This document shows, in pieces, positions 19,243-27,596 of a stretch of DNA of 27,596 nt (the stretch's first letter is position 1; every line of letters begins with the position of its first letter). The notes beneath the pieces were generated by a model. The model did no database searches, was not told the origin of the DNA, and saw only the letters and a program-made list of their open reading frames with translations. Location of the stretch: NCBI GenBank assembly GCA_002286855.1, contig NRSV01000154.1, forward strand, positions 1 through 27,596, in the 5' to 3' direction. Position numbers and translations under genes: made by a program. Source of the stretch: Bipolaris cookei. Taxonomy: Eukaryota > Ascomycota > Dothideomycetes > Pleosporales > Pleosporaceae.

Positions 19243-20865
19243 ATGCCGCGACAACAACGCTCTATACAGACTGCTCGTGAGGGCAGAATAAGTCTTGCTA
19301 TCGCGTCTTATCAAACTAACCCAAAACAGTCTATCTGCGCTCTCGCAAAAGCATATGACGTCCCAAAATCAACTCTCTAGACGCGTCTCCATGGTGTCCA
19401 CCCACGATCAGAAATTATCTCAATTAATCGAAAGCTATTACCTATTGAAGAGCAGTCTCTCGTGCAATGGATCCTAGCCCTTGACCAGCGTGGTTTTCCG
19501 CCCCATATCATTGACGTACGACGAATGGCAGACGCTCTACTTGCCGCGCGTGGCCAAGATCTACCTCCACAGCCTGTCGGCAAGAACTGGGTATCGCGCT
19601 TTATCCAAAGTCAGCCAGAGCTTCAGACAAAGTGGACTAGAAGACTGCATAGTCAGCGCGCTTCTTGCGAGGATCCGATCGCGATTACAGCCTGGTTTAA
19701 GCTGATAGAAGAGACGCGCCAGACGTACGGCGTTCTAGACCAAGACATCTATAACTTTGACGAGACTGGATTCGCGATGGGCGTCGCTGGGACGTCAAAA
19801 GTAGTCACTAGCGCTGACAGAGTGGGCAGAGCAGTCGTCGTACAGCCAGGCAATCGCGAGTGGGTTGCAGCGATCGAGTGCGTTAACGCGTCTGGCTGGT
19901 CTCTCCCACCGTTTATGATTCTATCTGGTAAAGTCCACCAGGCTGGCTGGTACGACGAGCTCCCACCTGACTGGACTATTGGCGTATCAGCCAATGGCTG
20001 GACGACAGACGAGCTTGGAGTAGACTGGGTGAAGCACTTCAACCAGCATACAACTACTCGTACAGCTGGAGTCTATCGGCTTCTTATTCTAGACGGCCAT
20101 AGCAGCCACGCTACGCCAGAGTTTGACCAGTACTGTGCCAAGAACAAGATAATCACTCTCTGTATGCCGCCTCATACGTCGCATCTACTTCAGCCTCTTG
20201 ATGTAAGCTGCTTCTCGCCGCTTAAGCGCGCGTACGGGCGTGAGATTGAGGAGCTCGCCCGCCAAGGCGTCCACCATATTGACAAGATAGACTTTCTTAC
20301 AGTCTACTTGCAGATTCGGCAGACAGTTTTCACGCAGCAGAATATCCAGGCAGGCTTTCAAGCGACAGGCCTTGTCCCTCTCTGTCCAGAGCGTGTTTTA
20401 TCATCGCTGACAGTCGTCCGAACGCCATCACCACGGATAGACGTAGGCAGTACTACTATAACGCAGGCTGAAACGCCGCATACAGTAGGGCAGCTTCGGC
20501 AGCAGGTGCTCTATCTCCAAGAGCGGCTACGCCGGCAGTCAGATAGTCCAACAAGCGTTGCTATACGCCAGCTTGCGAAGAGCGCGCAGCTTGCAATGCA
20601 ATCCGCAACAATACTTGGAGAGGAGAATAAGAAGCTGCGTACGGCCCACCAGCGTCAACGCCGAAAGCAAGACCAGCGGCGTCAATATATTGCTTCTGGC
20701 GGAGCTCTCCAGGTGCGACAGGCGCAGCAGCTTGCTGTAGAGGCAGAAAGGGTAGTCATGGGCACTGAGCAGAGTGAGAGCAGTCAGCGACGTCAGCGCG
20801 CGCCGCCAACGTGTACAAAGTGCCACATTCAGGGACACACTCGTACAACGTGTAAGGCTCGATAA
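19243..20865 (+). pseudogene. Element B transposase, full length except for one TAG
   Basis: From ATG 19243 to TAA 20863-20865 there is one frame of 540 codons, broken only by TAG 19378-19380 (codon 46) in the psq-type HTH. Order: HTH 1-55; CENP-B/Tc5-like HTH about 75-145 (RGFPPHIIDVRRMAD, VGKNWVSRFIQSQPEL); DDE_1 about 160-350 with Asp in YNFDETGFAMG, LILDGHSSHAT and LQPLDVSCF; coiled coil about 400-500; and a C-terminal zinc knuckle CTKCHIQGHTRTTC. All catalytic residues are kept. Restart at Met 74 (19462) would drop the first HTH but keep the second and the nuclease. The start is supported by the CACA before the ATG and by the matching start in element C. Confidence 0.92.
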
Positions 20866-20990
20866 TAAACTTCCCTTCTTAATTTTATCTTATTTTATTA
20901 TGTTGTTGTGGATCAATTGCACAGAAAGTCGCGTCAGGTGGGGTGGGGTGGCCAGCTTACTGGTTTGGCCAGCTTACTGGTGGAACACGT

Positions 20991-22628
20991 TATATTTACT
21001 TGGATTTTTGATAGTACGGCCACATGAGCTAGTTTTAGGTGGAGCAGCTGGTGCAGCTTCTGTGGACGCCGCGGTAGCTGTAGAACGATTACCACGTTTC
21101 TGGCGCTCAGTACGTAATAGAGACACGGCTGGAAATTTTCGCTTCCTGTTCTGGGTAGTTTGAGACGCTCCTTTGGTGGTTTGGGTTTCTATTCGGCCTA
21201 CCCGAGTAGCTGCTTTTTCCGCTCTCTCCTTCTCCCTCACTACTTTGGCTGCCTCTCTCGCCATACGTCTCTCCTCTGCCTCATGTTGCCAGAGCAGCTT
21301 AGCAGCAGCTTGGATCTTCTTCTTATTAGCTTTTGTAAGCTGTTGCTCTTGCTCTTCCTTTCGTTTCACTATCTCCCATGCACGTGCTTCTCTAAGCTTA
21401 CGTGGAGACCAGAAGACGGCACCACCGTAGTACTCCTATGTCTGCTGTAGGTCGATAGGCTTACTATGCTTCTTTTACCTTTTCTTAGTAGTAAGAACCT
21501 CTTTTATCCCGTTGAGTTCATGGTGTAGTAGCTGGTTTTGGGTAGAGAGATGATAGACTTTTAGACTCAGCTTCTTTGCCTCTACTGACTGGCTATCGGC
21601 TACAGCAGTACGGACTAACTGGTTCATATTTCTCTAGTCAGAGTCAGAGAGACCGACGGTGAGCTCCTGTAATCTTCTGCTGGTGTGCGGGTAAATCTCC
21701 CTAGTATATGCTCTGGCTCCATTAGCCATATGCCAGTAGCTTCAAACGACTTAAGAACCGTCTCTGTCTTGAACGCTGACTGCTAGGCATTCCAGAACAG
21801 TGGGAAGAAGTCGCCTTTCTTGACTGGGAGCAGTCCCTGGCTCTTGTGGAGGTGGTCTGAGAGCGCAGCTGAGTACGCGGTTGAGAGTGGCTTGAACAAC
21901 ACTATGTCGAGCGGCTGTAGCGTATGAGTAGAACAAGGTGGAAATATAGCTAGTAGTATACGGTGAGAGTTGCAGTAGTCAAGAAAATCCGGTGTGACAT
22001 GACTGCCGTGGCCATCAAGTATAATGAGACGCCAGTCTCTCCCGCGACGGGCTTTCTGCTTCGTACAGCAGTCGAATATCTGCTCTAGCCACGCTAAACC
22101 GATGTCACTGTTTGTCCAGCCAGATGGCAATGATGCTACATAGACGTCGTGCTGCCAAGCTTCGATGCAGCTCATCCATGCTGACTGTAGTGAGCTATTC
22201 GCCGACGAGTAGATGAGACCCAGCGACAGAGCCTTCCCATCAGCGCAGACAGCTACTATGAGCGTGATCCAATCACGAGAGCCATCCTGAATAGCCGCTG
22301 TTACCTCTCTTTTCCCATATGAGCGACGGCTGAATACTCGCTTTGAGCGTCCTAGTACACCTAGCATGAAGCCCTTCTCGTCCATATTGTACGTATGACG
22401 CAGTTCTATACCATACTGACCTATTTTGCTATATATCAGCTTGAAGTAGGCCTCGTAATTCTCCCTTGAGTCAGCTTTTTGGCGGTTGGCGTCCATAGCA
22501 GTGGTCCATTGAGAGACAAGCTGATCGCCGTGTTGGCCGAGAAAGTGCGTAACCCATGCATCACGCTCTAGGACATCCGAGAACCGGCTTAGATTAGGAG
22601 CAGGGCTGGGTTTGAAGGCTCCCAGCAT
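20991..22628 (-). pseudogene. Element J transposase, N-terminally truncated
   Basis: The minus-strand frame from about 22600 to 21783 carries a nearly complete DDE_1 domain: YNMDEKGFMLG, LIILDGHGSHVT and LQPLDIVLF give the three Asp. The two N-terminal HTH domains are absent; the first clear homology is DAWVTHFLGQHGDQLVSQW. TAG 21785-21783 stands where E has Trp (FWNA then stop then QSAFKTETVLKSFEATG). After a decayed stretch (21700-21445) the frame re-opens at EYYGGAVFWSPRKLREAR and runs through a basic coiled coil to CGRTIKNPSKY at about 20994. Element B lies exactly at the end of the frame, so the true stop is a few bases beyond the TA insertion site. Confidence 0.87.
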
Positions 22629-22688
22629 CGAAACCGCAATTAGTCTTCAACATAGCCATCATGCAACTTTGAGACGTAACGTGCCCCA

Positions 22689-22722
22689 CCAGTCACCGGC
22701 CGACACCAGTCACCGGCCACCC
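22689..22722. repeat. 17-bp direct repeats in the TIR of C
   Basis: CCAGTCACCGGCC at 22689 and 22706, exact copies 17 bp apart. Confidence 0.87.
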
Positions 22723-22759
22723 CACCCAACCTGACCCGACGCTCTACACAACCACCACA

Positions 22760-23614
22760 ATGCCGCGACAGCAACGCTCTGTAAAGACTGCTCGTGAAGG
22801 CAGACTTAATCTTGCGATAGATTCAATTCAGAAAAACGTTATTTCTACACCTACTCGTGCTGCTACGTTATATACTATCCCTCGTACAACGCTTCGACGC
22901 CGTCTCCAAGGTAGTCTACCTAAGGCAGCTGCGAACGCCCAGAAGCGGAAGCTATTACCTACTGAGGAGCAATCTCTTGTGCAATGGATCCTAGACCTTG
23001 ATCGACGCGGTTTTCCGCCACATATTATTGACGTACGACGAATGGCAGACGCTCTACTCGCTGCGCGTGGTCAAGATCCACCTCCACAACCTGTTGGCAA
23101 GAACTGGGTGTCGCGCTTTATTCAAGGTCAGCCAGAGCTTCAGACAAAGTGAACTAGAAGCTTTAGCAGTCAGCGCGCTCACTGNACAACTATAGACAAC
23201 AACGCCACGATACAGGTAGAAACACCGCATACAGTAGCTCAGCTTCAGCAGCAGGCGAAGCTTCTTCAGGAACGACTCCATCGGCAGTCACAAAGCCCAA
23301 CAAGCCAGCTTTTACGCCAGGTTATTAAAGGCTGTCAAATGGCGATGCAGTCAGCAACTACACTTGCTGAAGAGAATAGGAAGCTACGTGCAGCTAACCA
23401 GCGTCAACAACAAAAGCAAGACCGGCGGCGTCAATATATTGCTTCTGGTGGAGTGCTCCAGGCTCAACAGGCTCAGCAGCTTACTGCAGAGGTAGAAAGG
23501 GTGGTCACCGAGGTAGAGCAGGGTGGGAGCAGTCAGCGACGACAGCGCGCGCCACCAACGTGCACGAAGTGCCATATTCAAGGACACACTCGCACTTCGT
23601 GTAGAGCTAGATAG
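22760..23614 (+). pseudogene. Element C transposase relic (DDE missing)
   Basis: ATG 22760 opens 130 codons parallel to B: psq-type HTH (TRAATLYTIPRTTLRRRLQG) and the second HTH through VGKNWVSRFIQGQPELQTK. It stops at TGA 23150-23152, where B has Trp. About 800 bp of B-like sequence, holding the whole DDE domain, is absent at 23185. The rest (VETPHTVAQLQQQAKLLQ, then ENRKLRAANQRQQQKQDRR) matches the B coiled coil and ends in the zinc knuckle CTKCHIQGHTRTSC, stop 23612-23614. The first 46 codons have no stop here, so C shows what residue the TAG in B replaced: Arg at the equivalent position. Confidence 0.88.
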
Positions 23615-23741
23615 TAGATTATATCTCTTAATTTTATCTTATTTTGTTAAGTTGTTGTGGACCAATTGCGCAGAGCGTCGTGCTGGGTCTGATGGGGGTG
23701 GCCGGTGACTGGTGTCGGCCGGTGACTGGTGGAGCACGTTA

Positions 23742-25265
23742 GTGCAATAGATGACTAACAGCTGACGCGAAAGCTTACATGTAGAGATAAAGCCGTTGCG
23801 CCGCCCTCTAGCTCCGCAGACCCGCTGTCGATCCCTCTGGGACCTACTGCGTCCCTCGCTTCCTACTCCCCGCTTCCTAAGCGCATTGCTGCACTTTCTT
23901 CCACTAGCCCAGAAAATCCGCACCAATCATACATGTGAAGGTAAAATAGGGATCTAGATGATCCTTAGGACATCCCATCTATAGTAGTGGAATGGTTCGG
24001 GGTCATTAGAAAGCAGCTTAGTGGTCCTACCATCCTGCCAGAAGAGCGTGTACGACATAGATGAAATAATAGTACACTTAAGCGTTCCACACATGGGCAC
24101 CAATAACCAGTAAACTAGAAACCAGCGTACTAAGAGCGGCTGAAGCATCAATCTGTTGCAACGCCTACTATAAGCTTACAAATAGAGCTAACCTATGAGC
24201 TATAGCTTGTCTGTCTAGATCATGCGGGCGGAAGGGGCCGGCGCCTTCCGCACCGCGAGGCGGCTGGGTTTTGCTTGCATATCATCGTTGACTGACAGAA
24301 CATGTTACCATTTGTGGTGACGTGAGTCGTCTTTGTGTGCGGGGTTCCGCAGAGGATCGACAATATAATCAGGACAACGAAGTCTGCTAGTTTAAAGGAT
24401 TATGCAAGCAAGAATGTAGCAGGCTCCATGATAGGCGTATTCTCACTTCGTTGGTCGTCCTTTGTGTGGAAGCCACTTTGTGAAATCTCGCATCACGCCA
24501 CTTCAGCATGGCGACGCACATATCTATGGTGAATAGTTCGCTTGTTCTAGTTATGGCAATAGTTCTTACGTATTCTGACTATGCTCTTCTTCCCTTAGTT
24601 GTCTTGTACGCTAATTAGAGAAATTGGTAACTTGTGAGCAACTTTCCTCTTCATGACGCACCACTTGAATGTACGCCAACAACGAGTTTGCGCAATATGA
24701 TAGCGAGGGCGAAATTAGCGGCCTAATAGATCCTCCAAGTGTAAGCGAAATGCTGAGAATCCTTTTTAAACATATCAACTGTCGATGAGTGCACCCAGTG
24801 CCTGCCTGATACATTGTACAATCAGCTTTAATAAACCGAAAGTTAATTTAGCGTCACACCGCTAATGTATACTAGAGGACTCTAATTCATTAGAAACGCA
24901 CTAGAAGAACTAATGGAACCTTGGGTAGGCTCTACAGAAACACATTATGTGAGCTGGGTCGCTTTCAGCTGCGGCTGATGATCTTCAAAGTTGACAGCGG
25001 GATCTAGATGCTACACTAAGAGTACGTACCAAAGTCCGCTGAACCCCGTTCCTTGCGTAAGAAGATACCAAGTGAATTTGATGCGTATTTGCTCTTTGGA
25101 CAATCGTCAATTCTGTCAACATGTTTTCACATGCCTATTACGTCACAAGCTCACGATTATACATAGGCTTCGAATATATGAAGACGCTCAAGCGTCATAC
25201 CAACTCAGCATTCCAAATCTATCATCGCAACACCTCAACTAGTTTTGATCTGTAACCATTTCGCT
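23742..25265. other. Gene-poor stretch between element C and the cysteine-rich gene
   Basis: About 1.5 kb with stops in all frames. I found no transposase domain, tRNA or convincing exon. One short frame at about 24671-24784 (MYANNEFAQYDSEGE onward) looks protein-like but stands alone. A GC-rich hairpin lies at 24228-24251. The right end must hold the promoter of the gene starting at 25266; no clear TATA box was seen. Confidence 0.45.
24228..24251. repeat. GC-rich hairpin
   Basis: GCGGAAGG and CCTTCCGC form a perfect 8-bp stem around an 8-base GC loop, in otherwise AT-richer DNA. It could be the end of an unrecognised element or chance. Confidence 0.4.
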
Positions 25266-25642
25266 ATGATGAATCTTAAGCTTATCACTCTTTGCCTTGG
25301 GCTGCACATCGCCCATTCGCTAGGAGGACCAGTCAACGAAGCTTCTGGAACCTCACTCGCAAGTAATAGTTGCTCATTCTCTTACTAGCAAGGACGAGCT
25401 CTAACTGTTGATAGATACTATCGAAAGTTCTGCTGGGCAGGTTTCTGCATTTCAAGGGACCATGAATCCTACTCAGAAAGCTGGTACGTGTATTTAATAC
25501 GTTTGAAATCATCCCTCTATTCAAAACAATATCTAACGTATTGTTAGTATGCTATTATTGTAGTTCGCCATGCGGTGGGTATTACTGCTGCGATGGTGCA
25601 CAGTGCACTTGGTATAATTGGAATTGTTGGTGTGTTTATTAG
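25266..25642 (+). CDS. Small secreted cysteine-rich protein, 86 aa, three exons
   Basis: Exons 25266-25362, 25415-25483 and 25548-25642 sum to 261 nt (86 codons plus TAG). Intron 1 (52 nt) is GTAATA...CTAAC...TAG, and intron 2 (64 nt) is GTACGT...CTAAC...TAG. Both have textbook fungal branch points and both junctions keep frame. Residues 1-18 (MMNLKLITLCLGLHIAHS) look like a signal peptide. A Ser/Thr/Gly/Gln linker covers about 19-56. Exon 3 codes a 28-residue block with eight cysteines spaced C-x2-C-x3-C-x4-CC-x4-C-x6-C-x-C, with many Trp and Tyr. An even cysteine number and high density suggest a disulfide-stabilised extracellular peptide, as in many fungal secreted effectors or antimicrobial proteins. 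The function is inferred from architecture only, and I do not recognise the family. It lies alone in repeat-rich DNA. Confidence 0.72.
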
Positions 25643-25951
25643 GGGTTTAATATTCATATTGGAACCCATTCTATCGCTAGTTGGCGGAACTTAAAAGTGG
25701 ACTCAGATGTAAAATTGCTTATATAACATCTCGCGCTACGTAGCAAGAAATTTCATAGATACTTTGACTTCAAGGCAAAGAAAAGTCTTGCGACCAACAG
25801 ATATTCGTTTGCCAGTATTTGCGCTAAATACATCCAGTCTTCTCCACCTTCTAGTTGCTGCTGCTGCTAGAAAAATTACCGGCTTTGTCGTCAACGTCGC
25901 GACTATAACAAGGGTGCCTGATTCTGCGACAGGCTAGGGCAACCCCACGGT
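25643..25951. other. Region between the cysteine-rich gene and the LINE ends
   Basis: No gene seen. It presumably contains the 3' UTR of the upstream gene. A short GCT repeat occurs at about 25855-25869. Confidence 0.4.
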
Positions 25952-26121
25952 CAAAGTCCTACATAGCCAACGGCTGATACAGGACTATAATGGAATAATA
26001 ATAATTGTTAAAAATACTCCAATCACATGTCATGAGGACGCTAGGTCACATGACTTAGCGCCACCCTATTATTATTATTCCATTATAGTCCTGTATCAGC
26101 CGTTGGCTATGTAGGACTTTG
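25952..26121. repeat. Perfect 54-bp inverted repeat at the LINE 3' end
   Basis: Arms 25952-26005 and 26068-26121 are identical inverted copies, with a 62-bp spacer that itself contains a near-palindrome (GCTAGGTCACATGACTTAGC). The right arm is the 3' terminus of the minus-strand LINE, ending in AAT repeats. The left arm is the same terminus in the opposite direction. Confidence 0.95.
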
Positions 26122-27596
26122 GCTAGAGGCCGTTCTATCTGCTTATTTACAATTTGGTACTTTGTGCTATATTGCGTGACTATGGGTGCTTCGGCCTTTA
26201 TCTAGGTAAGCTATTACTAGCTTTCTAAATGCCTAGTGCTAAAAAGCAGTTTGGTAACAGGGAGAGATGTAGGGCAGCTGGGCTGCCTTCCAGCGGGCTC
26301 TCTTAGGGGAAAGGAAATGGTACTAGTAAATGCAAAGTTGTTTCTTCCGATTTTCTTCTTTTTATTGTTGTTTTTTTATTGTTGTTTTTTATTGTATTTC
26401 TTTTGTCCAGCCTTCTTGGCCGAGGTGCCACTTTCTTGTTCCTATCCTCGTGCTAGTAATAAAAGCTAGCGTAGCTTCTATACCGCTCGTAGTGTGGAGT
26501 AGCAGTGGGAGCTTAAGTACTTTCTGGTCTAGAGTCTTTTTAAGCTTATTTCTTTCTACGCTGTGGAAGCAGCAGTATAGAAGTAGATGCTCTGCTGTTT
26601 GCGGTCTCCCGCAGTTACAGAGATCTGTTTCTCTTCTGTTAGTTCTCTTCAAGTAGAAGTTGAGGTATCCGTGTCCTATCTTGAGAGTAGAAAGAGCTTG
26701 AAATATCTCTTTTCGTGCCTCTTGGGATTGCTAGTTGGTTTTTAAGCTTTAGATCGAAGGTAGCTCCGTAGCTGGTCTTCTTCTCTCTTGCTGTTTTCCT
26801 GTACTTTCTCCACTCTTCTGCTTGGCTAGCTCGTTGGAGGAGCTTGATCTTGGTGCCTAGGAAGGCTAGGCTTGTTTGTGATTCTTTTGGTGTTTGTTTG
26901 TAGCTTCCTTTGCTAAGGGATCTGCCTTTTCGTTTCCTTCGATATCTATGTGGCCTGGAGCCCATTTCAAGAAGATCTTTGCTTTTCTGTTTAGGATGGC
27001 TTGGGCTGCTTTTTGGCACCGAATTACCCACTGCTGGCCAGGCTTATCTGATAGACTCTAGAGCCTATAGATCGCAGCTTGGTTGTCAGCGTAGACGTGG
27101 ATATTTTGGTCTTTAGTAGCAGTTTTAGCGGCGTATTCGAACGCTGCTGTAATGCCTTCAAGCTCTCCATTGTAGATGAGTTGGTGCTTGCCTATATTCT
27201 TTGTCTCTGCGTAGATCTCTTCTTGGTTTGGGTTGTAGACAGCTAGGCCTACTCCTATTCCATCTCCGTCTTTTGTTTTGGAGACGTCTGAGTAGATTAC
27301 TATAGAGTTATCCTCTATCGTTTGGATATAATCTTTGTGCGCGGCTGCCTCTTCTTCTCTATATTTCTTTGATACAGAGATGTTGTAGTTGGGAGTATCC
27401 CATGGTCTAAACCTATATAGGATGATCTTTTCTGTCTCTGGGATGGCTGGGATGGAGCTCGTGATGGCGTGTAGTTGTCTGGCCTTGTTCGGCTGTCTCG
27501 ATGGCTGAAGGCTTGTTTTTTGTAGCCTTGCAATAGCTTTCGTAATTGGATGGGTTGGAGCTAGCTGTATAGCTCGCAGAGCGTATTTTCGATTCG
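26068..27596 (-). mobile_element. Tad1/I-like LINE, 3' part, continuing beyond the right edge
   Basis: The minus strand carries the end of ORF2 (27596-26389), then a 3' UTR (26388-26068) ending in a short run of AAT repeats, not poly(A). The 3' UTR is shared with the fragment at 7315-7558. A T-rich block at 26361-26398 on the plus strand is a TTGTTTTTTTA-type repeat at the end of the gene. Confidence 0.85.
26389..27596 (-). pseudogene. LINE ORF2 remnant: RT tail, RNase H and zinc-knuckle end
   Basis: From the window edge the frame reads RKYALRAIQLAPTHPI, the usual link after the RT domain. The RNase H domain follows: YSDVSKTKDGDG, NGELEGIT, YADNQAA and GHIDIEGNEKAD, with all four catalytic acidic positions visible. 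TAG 27060-27058 interrupts it between YRL and SLSDKPG. Frameshifts near 26895 and 26700 move the frame through SLAFLGTKIKLLQRA and back to YLKRTNRRETDL. It ends with CNCGRPQTAEHLLLYC, the cysteine-rich C-terminal motif of Tad1/I-type LINEs, and TAA near 26390. The RT core lies outside the window. It is inactive as read, but the changes are few. Confidence 0.85.

Larger units (their letters stand above)
19161..20990 (+). mobile_element. Element B: near-complete pogo/Fot1-like transposon
   Basis: 1830 bp, flanked by TA at 19159-19160 and 20991-20992. The outermost ~48 bp of the two TIRs, beginning ACGTGTTCCACCAGTAAGCT, match exactly, and an inner part differs by an extra CACCC unit on the right. 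It carries one transposase gene filling most of its length. It is the least decayed DNA transposon in the window. Confidence 0.95.
17888..22676 (-). mobile_element. Element J: pogo-like transposon hosting A and B, right end missing
   Basis: The left end follows TA 17886-17887 and begins CTGTGCCCGCGCGC. It carries a 17-bp direct pair and the ACACCAAAATC inner motif also seen in D and E. A and B sit just past the end of its transposase gene. No matching inverted end was found to the right of the transposase (22629-25265), so J is truncated there or its end has been lost. The right boundary given is only the last base before element C. Confidence 0.7.
22679..23739 (+). mobile_element. Element C: internally deleted relative of B
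   Basis: 1061 bp with TA at 22677-22678 and 23740-23741. TIRs begin ACGTGCCCCACCAGTCACCGG on the left and ACGTGCTCCACCAGTCACCG on the right complement. Its coding ends are close to B, but its TIR motif is different (GTCACCGGCC in place of GTAAGCTGGCC). The unread base at 23185 lies at the deletion junction. Confidence 0.92.

Noticed and set aside
6855..23739. Strong repeat-induced point mutation (RIP) over the whole repeat block
   Set aside because: Some stops fit CpA-to-TpA change, but long open frames survive, H stops are TGA, and the DNA is not AT-extreme. Light or old RIP only is possible.
24671..24830. Short protein-like frame MYANNEFAQYDSEGE..., possibly with a 61-nt intron
   Set aside because: Only about 35 codons, no signal peptide or domain, and the intron model is one of several. 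Not supportable as a gene.
25363..25388. A 26-nt GT...CTAG stretch as intron 1 of the cysteine-rich gene
   Set aside because: Too short for a fungal intron and it breaks the frame. The 52-nt intron ending at 25414, with a CTAAC branch point, keeps the frame.
1..27596. CRISPR array, tRNA, rRNA, bacterial operons or a Starship captain
   Set aside because: No regularly spaced direct repeat array, cloverleaf, rRNA block or tyrosine-recombinase motif was seen.

Overview
The window looks like a repeat-rich accessory region of a filamentous ascomycete (Pezizomycotina) genome. The evidence is short 49-64 nt spliceosomal introns with CTAAC-type branch points, a fungal copper amine oxidase, Tad1/I-type LINEs with an RNase H domain, and many pogo/Fot1-like DNA transposons with TA target duplications. 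The species cannot be read from the sequence.

Two host genes appear intact. A copper amine oxidase (minus strand, 11 exons, 832 codons) occupies 1671-4723, between LINE debris on one side and an unidentified gene relic plus a fold-back MITE (5533-5957) on the other. Near the right end, 25266-25642 encodes an 86-residue, three-exon protein with a signal peptide and eight cysteines packed into its last exon. No single open frame shows this gene; it appears only after splicing.

From 6855 to 23739 the window is a nested graveyard of pogo-like elements, named here in order: fragment L (6855-7297), D (7727-8808), fragment K (8811-9222), H (9379-17471), E (9570 to about 13599) and F (about 13597-15890) placed tail to tail inside the H transposase gene, G (11414-13302) inside E, J (from 17888, right end not found), A (18043-19154) and B (19161-20990) side by side in the 3' part of J, and C (22679-23739) just beyond the J transposase. 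Removing E and F from H, with one TA copy, restores the H reading frame. B is the best preserved, with one premature stop in 540 codons.

Two structural groups stand out. A, B and C (and fragment L, whose ends were not found) have ACGT-ended TIRs and/or a C-terminal CCHC zinc knuckle. D, E, F, J and K have, where visible, CCG/C-type ends and a conserved short C-terminal GRxIKxPSKY-like tail. In nine elements, including the MITE, the TIR carries two direct copies of a family-specific motif spaced exactly 17 bp apart. The motif differs between families but the spacing does not. This fits tandem binding sites for a CENP-B-like DNA-binding domain and is the most general unexplained regularity here.

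Both ends of the window lie in LINEs read on the minus strand: an open ORF1 running off the left edge, and an RT-tail/RNase H/zinc-knuckle ORF2 remnant running in from the right edge. The right LINE ends in AAT repeats and faces a perfect 54-bp inverted copy of its own 3' end.
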